Part shown: positions 1 through 5,261 of the stretch, one piece after another
How positions within the stretch are numbered: position 1 is the stretch's first letter
Layout of the letters: every line of letters begins with the position of its first letter
NCBI GenBank assembly: GCA_964511075.1
Contig: CAZEDM010000020.1
Location: 1-10,140, forward strand
DNA length: 10,140 bases
Direction: 5' to 3'
From: CAZEDM01 sp964511075
GTDB lineage: Bacteria > Zixibacteria > MSB-5A5 > RBG-16-43-9
The notes under the pieces: generated by a model
The model's input: the letters and a program-made list of their open reading frames with translations, nothing else
Databases searched by the model: none
What the model was told of the DNA's origin: nothing
Translations under genes and position numbers: made by a program

Positions 1-49
1 GTACGACGGTTTAGCAAACCGTTGCATTCAGCCTCTCGGCCACCTCTCC
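1..49 (-). tRNA. tRNA-Ser(GCU), 3' part cut off by window edge
   Basis: Read on the minus strand, this begins GGAGAGG-TG-GCCGAGAGGC, the classic start of a bacterial serine tRNA: a 7-nt acceptor strand followed by the D arm. The anticodon stem ACGGT/ACCGT encloses the loop TTGCTAA, giving anticodon GCU, which reads AGC/AGU serine codons. The long variable arm, T arm and acceptor 3' strand lie before base 1. The part that is visible looks intact. It is transcribed away from the rest of the window. Confidence 0.93.
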
Positions 50-168
50 GGATAATCCTTCGATAATCTACACTCTGTGGTTTTATATTGCAAGTGTATA
101 AATAGCAGTTTGCAGTTGAATGAAGATAAAATAGTTGAATTTTGGGCTGTCTTAGAGACTGTGTTTTG

Positions 169-198
169 TTGACAAATTAAAAGAAGATAAAATATAAT
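169..198 (+). promoter_or_regulatory. Near-perfect sigma70 promoter for the tRNA-Arg
   Basis: TTGACA at 169-174 and TATAAT at 193-198 are separated by 18 bp, with both hexamers matching consensus. Transcription would start near 205, about 40 nt before the tRNA-Arg sequence at 246, the usual distance for a stable-RNA promoter. The spacing and perfect hexamers make chance unlikely. No transcript evidence is available. Confidence 0.7.
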
Positions 199-245
199 GC
201 AGAAAATGTAGATTCGCAATTTTTACTAAAATAAATATTTAATAA

Positions 246-290
246 GCGCTCGTAGCTCAGCTGGACAGAGCAACGGATTTCTAATCTGTA
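246..290 (+). pseudogene. Truncated tRNA-Arg(UCU), 5' half only
   Basis: The acceptor 5' strand GCGCTCG (246-252), the D arm GCTC/GAGC (255-258/268-271) and the anticodon arm ACGGA/TCTGT (273-277/285-289) with loop TTTCTAA are all present. The anticodon is UCU (280-282), which reads AGA/AGG arginine codons. After about 290 the similarity stops: there is no GTTCGAAT-type T loop, and no CGAGCGC to close the acceptor stem anywhere nearby. The gene therefore looks broken by a past recombination or insertion, although its promoter survives. Another tRNA-Arg(UCU) elsewhere would be needed to read AGA codons, which are common in the genes downstream. Confidence 0.8.
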
Positions 291-483
291 ATAGGCTTCT
301 GTAACTTGTTGTGGCTAAATGATTAATGATTGTCAAAAAATAACTTATGATGCTGGCCGAGAGCTGACAGAGAGCCAGACGTGCACCTCTGTTGCAAATT
401 TTGTTGCAAATGGTGGCTCAGGTTAATCCTGCATATTGATGTCTGACTGTTATTTATGACTTCAATCTGTTGAAAGAGATAGC
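291..483. other. Gene-free scar between broken tRNA and small ORF
   Basis: I find no convincing gene here. There is one short tandem repeat of the 12-bp unit TGTTGCAAATTT (390-401, with a second partial copy at 402-411). The stretch has replaced the 3' half of the tRNA-Arg and is probably debris from an insertion or deletion. No clear element ends or integrase fragments are visible. Confidence 0.4.
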
Positions 484-729
484 TTGATAAATACCGCAGT
501 CGAATGGGCTGCTCCAACCGACAGCAGTAGTGGTCGAGCTAACAGGGAAGACCCGACAGAGAGTTTCACTAGCATAGCCGAAGTGCTGGCGCTCGGCTTT
601 ACAGATGCTCAGGTCGGCTTGGAACTTCGGCGAAACTTCGGGTATGCATTGGCGAAGCTTCGTTTACTCCAAGGCGATTGGGACCGGATGAATGCCGTGT
701 TGAAGGAAATGCCCCAGCAAAGATACTAG
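484..729 (+). CDS. Small orphan protein with a UBA-like helical pattern
   Basis: This is an 81-residue reading frame with a TTG start preceded by the purine stretch GAAAGAG (472-478). The only stop upstream in frame is at 457-459, so TTG is the only reasonable start. The N-terminal 28 residues are polar (Ser, Thr, Asp, Arg) and likely disordered. Residues 29-66 are helical and contain a Leu-Gly-Phe-Thr turn followed by a Leu-rich helix, an Asn-Phe-Gly turn and a third helix ending LLQGD. This spacing resembles the three-helix UBA fold, including the EF-Ts N-terminal type, but the resemblance is by eye only. The frame is richer in GC than its surroundings, which hints at transfer or at a fragment of a larger gene. 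No partner gene is adjacent. It may be a remnant rather than a working gene. Confidence 0.4.
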   Translation: MINTAVEWAAPTDSSSGRANREDPTESFTSIAEVLALGFTDAQVGLELRRNFGYALAKLRLLQGDWDRMNAVLKEMPQQRY

Positions 730-944
730 GAAGTGTTCGTGTAAGCCAGAGAATGCAAATTTTGGTGTATGTTCAACGGTTTGAGGGTTTTTCAAAGCTC
801 AACAAAACTGTCTGAGTGAATTTTCGGCGTAGGCATCAAGTTTGAGTGAAGATCCCTGAGCAAATAACTTTTTGCGCCAAGAGATATAAATCCTTGCGCA
901 CAAAGAAATTCGCCTTCATAATACTCCTGAATGGAATTCCTTTG

Positions 945-951
945 AAAGGAG
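945..951 (+). promoter_or_regulatory. Ribosome binding site that sets the transposase start
   Basis: AAAGGAG lies 5 nt before the ATG at 957. The same frame is open further upstream, to a GTG-type start at 846, but that position has no comparable site and the extra 37 residues do not look like a transposase N-terminus. The ATG at 957 is therefore preferred. Confidence 0.65.
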
Positions 952-956
952 ACGTT

Positions 957-1814
957 ATGGAAGGCGAATTATGGAAGCGATTGTACAGAATGGTAATTAA
1001 AATTGCAAATAACAAAACACTCAAAAGGGCTACTTACACGGATGCGGAAATCACCTTGGTGTTTCTATGGGCGGTTTTGCATGATCGTCCTGTTTACTGG
1101 GCTTGTAAAAAAACAAGCTGGCCTATTTATTATCGAAGAATGAAACTGCCGAACGCCTCAACTATGACCAGAAGATTACGCACCCGACAATTGCAGAATT
1201 TGCTCAGGATAATCGAAAAGCATCTCGTTAGCAAATTCCCAAGAAGTATCTGTCGCTGGATAGATGGCAAACCTCTGCCTGTTGGAGGCTCGAGCAAAGA
1301 CAAACAATCGGCGTTTGGGTTTGGAGCATCGTCTATAGCCAGAGGGTATAAATTATACGCCGTAGCAGACAAAAATCAGGATTTTGTGCATTGGACGATT
1401 CGTCCTATGAATCAAAACGAATCCAAAGTTGCGGTGGAACTGATAGCCAAACTTAAAGAGGGTGGATATCTAATTGGTGACAATGCTTACGATAGTAATA
1501 AGCTTTATGAAATCGCATCACGAAGATCTATTCAGCTGGTTGCACCACATAGAACAGCTAATGCGTTGGGGCACCGCCGACATAGTCTTCATCGAATTCG
1601 TGCGATGCAATTGCAGGATAAACCGTTTGGTCAGCAGCTTGTCGAAGGTCGAAGATTTATAGAGGCTATGTTCAGCAATTTGACCACCTTCTGCGGCGGT
1701 TTGAAGCCGTTGCCACATTGGGTCAGAACACTATTTAGGGTCAGACTTTGGGTCCGAGGGAAAATGATTCTTTACCATTTATGGAGACTTGATCATGTCG
1801 CCAAAACTGCATAG
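957..1814 (+). CDS. DDE transposase of an IS4/IS5/IS982-like insertion sequence
   Basis: This 285-residue protein would cut and rejoin DNA at the ends of its own insertion sequence. The RNase H-like DDE triad is visible: D103 in WIDGKPLP, D175 in GDNAYD and E236 in RRFIEAMFSNL. The spacing fits the IS4/IS5/IS982 superfamily. Residues 25-90 form the helical N-terminal part, with an LPNASTMTRRLR motif. The C-terminal run RVRLWVRGKMILYHL is typical of the last helix in these enzymes. The frame is complete with no frameshift, and the start is set by AAAGGAG at 945-951. I cannot assign the exact IS family, and terminal inverted repeats are not clear-cut. It sits between the broken tRNA and the sigma54 activator and has no obvious role in the injection system. 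It may have taken part in the rearrangement that damaged the tRNA-Arg. Confidence 0.88.
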   Translation: MEGELWKRLYRMVIKIANNKTLKRATYTDAEITLVFLWAVLHDRPVYWACKKTSWPIYYRRMKLPNASTMTRRLRTRQLQNLLRIIEKHLVSKFPRSICRWIDGKPLPVGGSSKDKQSAFGFGASSIARGYKLYAVADKNQDFVHWTIRPMNQNESKVAVELIAKLKEGGYLIGDNAYDSNKLYEIASRRSIQLVAPHRTANALGHRRHSLHRIRAMQLQDKPFGQQLVEGRRFIEAMFSNLTTFCGGLKPLPHWVRTLFRVRLWVRGKMILYHLWRLDHVAKTA

Positions 1815-1879
1815 ATGCAAAAAGTTGAAAGGTCGGAGCATTTTGCCAGATTTCCCGTAAAATGGGGTTGAAATAAATC

Positions 1880-1908
1880 TTGACCATTTTATTATGGGTG
1901 ATTATAAA
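1880..1908 (+). promoter_or_regulatory. Candidate sigma70 promoter P1 for the activator
   Basis: TTGACC (1880-1885), a 17-bp spacer and TATAAA (1903-1908) match 5/6 and 5/6 of consensus with ideal spacing. The predicted start near 1915 would give the sigma54 activator a leader of about 310 nt. It may equally be an outward promoter at the edge of the insertion sequence. Confidence 0.45.
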
Positions 1909-1942
1909 CCGAGAAGGGCCGAATTTTCGGTAGGGACAGGGA

Positions 1943-1970
1943 TCGACAGTAAGTAAAAATCCGCTATAAT
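1943..1970 (+). promoter_or_regulatory. Candidate sigma70 promoter P2 for the activator
   Basis: TCGACA (1943-1948), a 16-bp spacer and a perfect TATAAT (1965-1970) suggest a start near 1977. It is downstream of P1 and points towards the activator gene. The -10 is strong, but the spacer is one base short of ideal. Confidence 0.4.
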
Positions 1971-2085
1971 CAGCAGGAGTGGAAAGAGATGGCGCGAGAT
2001 CCGTGGAGAAAAAGCGAAGGAACGATCAACATTTTCAGGTCGAGAATCGCTCTACTAATGTCGGAGTTTTAAAGGCGTTCCTAAA

Positions 2086-2192
2086 ATGACAGCGCTAGAT
2101 TATACGTAAGTTCTTCTTCGTCCATATTAGCTCTGTTCAAGAGGAGTATTTTGTTGAAAAACACGGGTCCTTATTGAAAGCGGCGCTGTCAT
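2086..2192. repeat. Separated 10-bp inverted repeat in the activator leader
   Basis: ATGACAGCGC at 2086-2095 is exactly complementary to GCGCTGTCAT at 2183-2192, with 87 bp between. The right arm ends 15 nt before the activator's Shine-Dalgarno. In RNA it could close a large stem-loop near the ribosome binding site. In DNA the arms could be paired operator sites. It may also be chance or an old element end. Confidence 0.4.
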
Positions 2193-2224
2193 GCTGATGT
2201 TTTTGGTAAGGAGGGAAATCGGCC

Positions 2225-3265
2225 ATGAAAAGACAAAGGATCATCAGAAAAACTGAGTTCCACGAGGAGTATAAGTCTGTAAAGGAGTCGTTGAAGAGAA
2301 AGTATGGCTTAAATAGTATCTTAGGGCGGAGCAAAGTTATCCAAGAGCTGCGCAAAAAAATCGCTAAGATATCACTATATGACATTAATGTCTTAATTTC
2401 CGGCGAGAACGGAACAGGAAAAGAACTAGCAACCAGAGCCGTTCATTATTTAAGCCACAGGGCTGGAAAGCCTTTCATCCCTGTAAACTGTGGTGCTATT
2501 CCAGAAAGCCTTTTTGAAAATGAATTATTTGGCCATTTAAAGGGTGCCTTTACAGGTGCTGGTCTTCAGCAAATTGGGCTAGTAAAGGAAGCTGAGGGTG
2601 GTACTCTATTCTTGGATGAAATAGGTGTAATTAGCCCTTACGTTCAAGCAAAATTACTCCGCTTATTGCAAGATAAAGAGTATAGACCCATCGGAGACTC
2701 CAGGCGTCATAAGGCCGACATAAGAATAATAGCTGCCACAAATATGGACCTTCGAAGCCTTATTGAAGAGGGTAAATTCAGAAAAGATCTATTTTATAGA
2801 TTGAATGTCGTTTCACTCCATATGCCGCCCTTGAGGGAGAGGATGGAAGACATCCCGATCATAGTCGAGCACTTCATAAATAGATATTCCAGCGAATACA
2901 ACAAACCGAACGGAAGCTTATCGAGAGACGCGATGAGTGTGTTTATGTCTTATTCATGGCCAGGAAACATCAGAGAACTTGAGAACAATATCCAACAGAT
3001 AATCGTAATGTCCACTACTCCTGTCATAGATGTAAAAGCTATCCAACTCTCTATGAGCAAATCTGCCTCTAAGTGGTCCGATCTTGAAAACTTCAATATC
3101 ACCAAGGAGAAAGTTGTTCATTCTTTTGTAACATCTTACCTTACGCAGCTTCTTACAGAACATAGGGGTGATGTGGTTAGTGCTGCCAGAAGGGCAGGAA
3201 AGAGCCGCACAGGGCTCTGGAATCTCCTTAAAAAATACAGCATCTCCCCGAGGCAATTTCGCTAA
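2225..3265 (+). CDS. Receiver-less sigma54-dependent transcription activator
   Basis: This 346-residue AAA+ enhancer-binding protein would use ATP to open promoter complexes held by sigma54 RNA polymerase. All hallmark motifs are present: Walker A GENGTGKE (60-67), the sigma54-contact loop GAFTGA (107-112), Walker B GGTLFLDE (125-132), sensor I RIIAATN (about 167-173), arginine finger region FRKDLFYR (185-192) and sensor II WPGNIRELEN (245-254). A Fis-type helix-turn-helix ends the protein (about 314-338). The N-terminus is only about 30 charged residues, with no receiver, GAF or PAS domain, so activity is not set by a linked sensor kinase domain, as in PspF-like proteins. The start is fixed by AAGGAGGG at 2208-2215. 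It lies just upstream of, and co-directional with, an operon with a -24/-12 promoter, so it is the likely activator of the injection-system genes. That link is inference. Confidence 0.96.
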   Translation: MKRQRIIRKTEFHEEYKSVKESLKRKYGLNSILGRSKVIQELRKKIAKISLYDINVLISGENGTGKELATRAVHYLSHRAGKPFIPVNCGAIPESLFENELFGHLKGAFTGAGLQQIGLVKEAEGGTLFLDEIGVISPYVQAKLLRLLQDKEYRPIGDSRRHKADIRIIAATNMDLRSLIEEGKFRKDLFYRLNVVSLHMPPLRERMEDIPIIVEHFINRYSSEYNKPNGSLSRDAMSVFMSYSWPGNIRELENNIQQIIVMSTTPVIDVKAIQLSMSKSASKWSDLENFNITKEKVVHSFVTSYLTQLLTEHRGDVVSAARRAGKSRTGLWNLLKKYSISPRQFR

Positions 3266-3322
3266 CAGCATATTTTTAAGGACGGAATTGTGGAAAAGGA
3301 TTAATCATTAAATTATTGCGTC

Positions 3323-3402
3323 ACAAAAAAATGATTTTGTAGTCATTAATTAATCACTCTTTAAATAATCCCTTTTCGTTTTTTTTCAAACAGTCATGAA
3401 AA
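3323..3402. promoter_or_regulatory. Candidate upstream activator sites (two AT-rich palindromes)
   Basis: ACAAAA (3323-3328) faces TTTTGT (3335-3340), and TTTTCA (3383-3388) faces TGAAAA (3397-3402). They lie about 80-160 bp upstream of the -24/-12 promoter, the usual zone for enhancer sites of sigma54 activators. The arms are short and AT-rich, so chance is possible. They do not share one sequence. Confidence 0.3.
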
Positions 3403-3467
3403 GATGGCGAATACTTCTCGGCATCCTAATCCTATTTCTCTTAACATCAGCTGAATCAACAAGTTAG
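3396..3467 (+). pseudogene. 23-codon signal-peptide-like micro-ORF
   Basis: From the ATG at 3396 the frame reads MKRWRILLGILILFLLTSAE and then ends after three more residues at a TAG. It has a basic N-terminus, a 12-residue hydrophobic core and a small-residue region, which together make a textbook export signal with nothing to export. No Shine-Dalgarno precedes it. It overlaps the regulatory region just upstream of the -24/-12 promoter, so it is most likely the start of a lost secreted-protein gene, or chance. A tiny membrane peptide is possible. Confidence 0.25.
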
Positions 3468-3481
3468 AGATTTACTGAAGG

Positions 3482-3497
3482 TGGCACACCTTTTGCA
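3482..3497 (+). promoter_or_regulatory. Sigma54 (-24/-12) promoter of the injection-system operon
   Basis: TGGCACACCTTTTGCA matches the sigma54 consensus TGGCAC-N5-TTGC. The invariant GG (3483-3484) and GC (3495-3496) are separated by exactly 10 bp, as required. Transcription should begin near 3508, about 23 nt before the first gene of the operon. A sigma54 activator gene ends 216 bp upstream on the same strand. Together these make sigma54 control of the whole downstream cluster very likely. Confidence 0.88.
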
Positions 3498-3530
3498 TAG
3501 TAAATTATAAAAATAGTCTAAGAGTCAACA

Positions 3531-3764
3531 GTGGACAAGAAAACAGAAAAAATTTGTAGAATGATCCTCGACTACCTTAGAAGGAATCCTGATGCTGGAG
3601 ACACCTTGGAGGGCATCACAAGGTGGTGGTTGAGTGTGGAAAGAATAAACCTTTCAGTAGAAGAGGTTGCGCAAGCCTTGAAGGGTCTCTTGCGAAAGAG
3701 GCTAATCAGAGCGCATAAGCCTAAAGGTGTTACGACATTTTATAAGATTAATAAAGAACTTTGA
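3531..3764 (+). CDS. Small winged-helix protein, first gene of the operon
   Basis: This 77-residue protein has an N-terminal helix (about 5-18), a helix-turn-helix (about 26-57, with LSVEEVAQALKGLLRKRLI as the likely recognition region) and a short beta wing ending TTFYKINKEL. This is the layout of a minimal winged-helix DNA- or protein-binding domain. The GTG start lies about 23 nt after the predicted sigma54 transcription start, with only a weak AAGAG-like site. An ATG at codon 11 would break the first helix and is less likely. As leader gene of the injection-system operon it may fine-tune expression or act as an adaptor. I know no characterised member with this exact context and leave its function open. 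No membrane or signal segment is present. Confidence 0.78.
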   Translation: MDKKTEKICRMILDYLRRNPDAGDTLEGITRWWLSVERINLSVEEVAQALKGLLRKRLIRAHKPKGVTTFYKINKEL

Positions 3765-3793
3765 TTTCCCCTTATCTTTGATTGGACAATTAA

Positions 3794-4417
3794 ATGGATG
3801 GTTTTATAGTAATCGGTGTGGTAGGAGAGATTTTAAAAAGGTTATTAGAAGATAATCTTAAGAGCATTTTGGGGAATAGTACCTCAACAACAACTATGTC
3901 TATAACCTTCCAATCACCAAAGGACATGAAAAGTTCTGACCATCTATCAATCTTTTTATATCAAATCACTGAGAATCCACATATGAAGAATCAACCCCTG
4001 GAACGTATCGAATCAAACAGACTAAAGTATCCTCCCCTGTCGCTAAATCTTCACTACCTCCTGACACCATCTACGAAAGAGACAAATGATATAAAAGACT
4101 GGGACACACACATTATCTTAGGGAGGGCAATGGAGATTCTGTACGATAATGCCATACTGGAAGGTCCTGTTTTAATGGATATCCTCAAGACATTGAATCG
4201 GGAGGAATGTTATGAAAAAATTAGACAGATACGTATTATATTAAATTCTCTCTCCTTGGATGATCTGACCAAGATATGGAATTCTCTTGATACGCCAATG
4301 AGGCTTTCGGTCTGTTATGAGGTGCGAGTAATAATGATAGAATCCGAGAGGGAAAAAGAGAGCAAAAGGATTACAGAAAAGAATGCTGACTACTATCTGA
4401 TTAAGTCGAGAACGTAA
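3794..4417 (+). CDS. DUF4255 (Pvc16 N-terminal domain) tail-terminator/cap protein
   Basis: This 207-residue protein belongs to the DUF4255/Pvc16_N family. Diagnostic features are an N-terminal helix followed by SITFQSP, the strand SIFLYQITENPHMKN and the hallmark YPPLSLNLHYLLTP (residues about 78-91). A helical region around ILGRAMEILYDNAIL follows, with a late TPMRLSVCYEVRVIMIES strand. In Afp and PVC the Pvc16/Afp16 protein forms the ring that ends tube and sheath growth at the distal tip, and the same job is inferred here. The length is close to the core domain alone, with only a short charged tail. It starts 29 nt after the winged-helix gene with a poor Shine-Dalgarno. The next gene begins 8 nt after its stop, supporting co-transcription. 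In Afp/PVC this gene is last in the operon, whereas here it is near the front. Confidence 0.9.
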   Translation: MDGFIVIGVVGEILKRLLEDNLKSILGNSTSTTTMSITFQSPKDMKSSDHLSIFLYQITENPHMKNQPLERIESNRLKYPPLSLNLHYLLTPSTKETNDIKDWDTHIILGRAMEILYDNAILEGPVLMDILKTLNREECYEKIRQIRIILNSLSLDDLTKIWNSLDTPMRLSVCYEVRVIMIESEREKESKRITEKNADYYLIKSRT

Positions 4418-4425
4418 GATAACCA

Positions 4426-5229
4426 ATGGAAAAGATTTTAGACCAGAGTATTACGACCAAGCTGTCTCTTGCAATTTCTCTCATAGATGATTTCACGCAA
4501 CGAGAAGAGATTATTGGTGACCTTGTGGTATCGATACCGGAGCTTAAACTTAAAGCGAAGAAGAGTCCCAGTGGTTACTACCCTTTCCTTGACTGTCCAA
4601 ATGGCGTATATACACTGCTCATTGAATCATATTATTATTTGAATGAGGAAATCGCGAATTTTACCTTGCCCAGAAATGTCACCTATAATTTCCCTGGTGG
4701 TGGTGGAGCTTTGAACGGTGCTGAATCTGCTGTATTGTTAGACATTACCGGATTACGCAACGGAGATATTCTTGAATTCGATAATGGTAGTGACCCTGCG
4801 GAACAAAGGGTGGTCACTTTAGACGCCGATCCCTCAACGAAAAAGATTCGCTGGAGTAAAGATCTACGAGGTGGACTTACTCATACGTATAATGACTTAT
4901 CAAGCATCATTATTCCTATGCCGTCGAATTGCATAATAAAAGTCAAACTCAAACCAAACCATCTATATCCCTTCCCGTCTGGTGCCACCCTATTGAAGGG
5001 TAGTTTAGAAGACACAAATGGAAATCCTATTTCAGGAGCGAGCATAGAACTTCTGGGCGGTTTGAAAAGCAAGACATCCAAAAATGGGGATTATGTTCTC
5101 TATTTTCCGGCATCCCAGGAAGATGCAACTATTCAAATAAAGGTTACACCTAAAGGAGACTCTCCGGTGACTATCGATGGAGAAGTAAGAAAGGGAAGAA
5201 CGATGTCTTTGTCCATTACTTATACGTAA
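4426..5229 (+). CDS. Beta-rich eCIS accessory protein with carboxypeptidase-regulatory-like domain
   Basis: This 267-residue protein has three parts. Residues 1-90 form a beta domain with GDLVVSIPEL and GYYPFLDCPNGVYTL, a type seen in proteins encoded beside DUF4255 genes. Residues about 101-164 form an inserted module (LLDITGLRNGDILEFDNGS, then a strand-turn-strand repeat) that resembles inserts in both sheath proteins of this operon. Residues about 185-266 are a CarboxypepD_reg-like Ig/prealbumin fold, with GSLEDTNGNPISGASIEL and GDYVLYFP. There is no peptidase catalytic domain, signal peptide or membrane segment, so this is a structural or binding protein. It starts 8 nt after the DUF4255 stop and is probably a partner of the cap or a decoration of the particle surface. 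The role is inferred from position only. Confidence 0.72.
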   Translation: MEKILDQSITTKLSLAISLIDDFTQREEIIGDLVVSIPELKLKAKKSPSGYYPFLDCPNGVYTLLIESYYYLNEEIANFTLPRNVTYNFPGGGGALNGAESAVLLDITGLRNGDILEFDNGSDPAEQRVVTLDADPSTKKIRWSKDLRGGLTHTYNDLSSIIIPMPSNCIIKVKLKPNHLYPFPSGATLLKGSLEDTNGNPISGASIELLGGLKSKTSKNGDYVLYFPASQEDATIQIKVTPKGDSPVTIDGEVRKGRTMSLSITYT

Positions 5230-5261
5230 TTTTTAGCAGTATAGAAATAGGGAGGTGTAAG

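Larger units (their letters stand above)
828..1920 (+). mobile_element. Insertion sequence, approximate extent
   Basis: The transposase implies an IS of about 1-1.1 kb. The 10-bp direct repeat GAATTTTCGG occurs at 818-827 and 1921-1930 and would fit an IS4-type target duplication around 828-1920, but the sequences just inside do not form inverted repeats. Alternatively, AACTTTTTGC (866-875) and its complement (1817-1826) form a 10-bp inverted repeat that extends outward to 15 of 22 matches (854-875 with 1817-1838). That second choice lacks a matching target duplication. Treat the borders as provisional. Confidence 0.4.
1815..2224. other. Gene-free leader upstream of the sigma54 activator
   Basis: This 410-bp stretch holds no convincing gene. 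Its first part has an 8-bp AT-rich inverted repeat (TAAAATGG 1858-1865, CCATTTTA 1884-1891) just after the transposase, too weak to call a terminator. Two sigma70-type promoters follow, at 1880-1908 and 1943-1970. A 27-codon frame (1989-2072) has an upstream GGAG but no recognisable product. The last part contains a separated 10-bp inverted repeat (2086-2095 and 2183-2192) immediately before the activator's ribosome binding site. Confidence 0.6.

Noticed and set aside
28..219. Minus-strand frame overlapping tRNA-Ser
   Set aside because: It runs through the tRNA 5' end and promoter sequence, and its composition is that of non-coding AT-rich DNA.
390..411. CRISPR-like repeat
   Set aside because: There are only two adjoining 12-bp units without spacers, so it is a simple tandem duplication.
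246..480. Group I intron interrupting tRNA-Arg
   Set aside because: The break is after the anticodon arm rather than in the anticodon loop, and no 3' tRNA half or intron core follows.
323..517. Minus-strand 64-codon frame
   Set aside because: It has no ribosome binding site and no recognisable domain, and it overlaps the start of the better plus-strand frame.
1858..1891. Rho-independent terminator after the transposase
   Set aside because: The 8-bp stem is AT-rich with an 18-nt loop and no clean U-tract, and it overlaps a likely -35 box.
1989..2072. A 27-codon frame with an upstream GGAG and two promoters before it
   Set aside because: It matches no known peptide, and short frames with a chance GGAG are common. 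I mention it in the leader entry but do not call it a gene.
2154..2177. Seven-codon leader-peptide-like frame after AGAGGAG in the activator leader
   Set aside because: It lacks a run of regulatory codons and has no terminator/antiterminator pair, so attenuation is not supported.
4426..5229. Carboxypeptidase enzyme
   Set aside because: Only the regulatory Ig-like domain is present, with no zinc-binding or catalytic residues of a peptidase domain.
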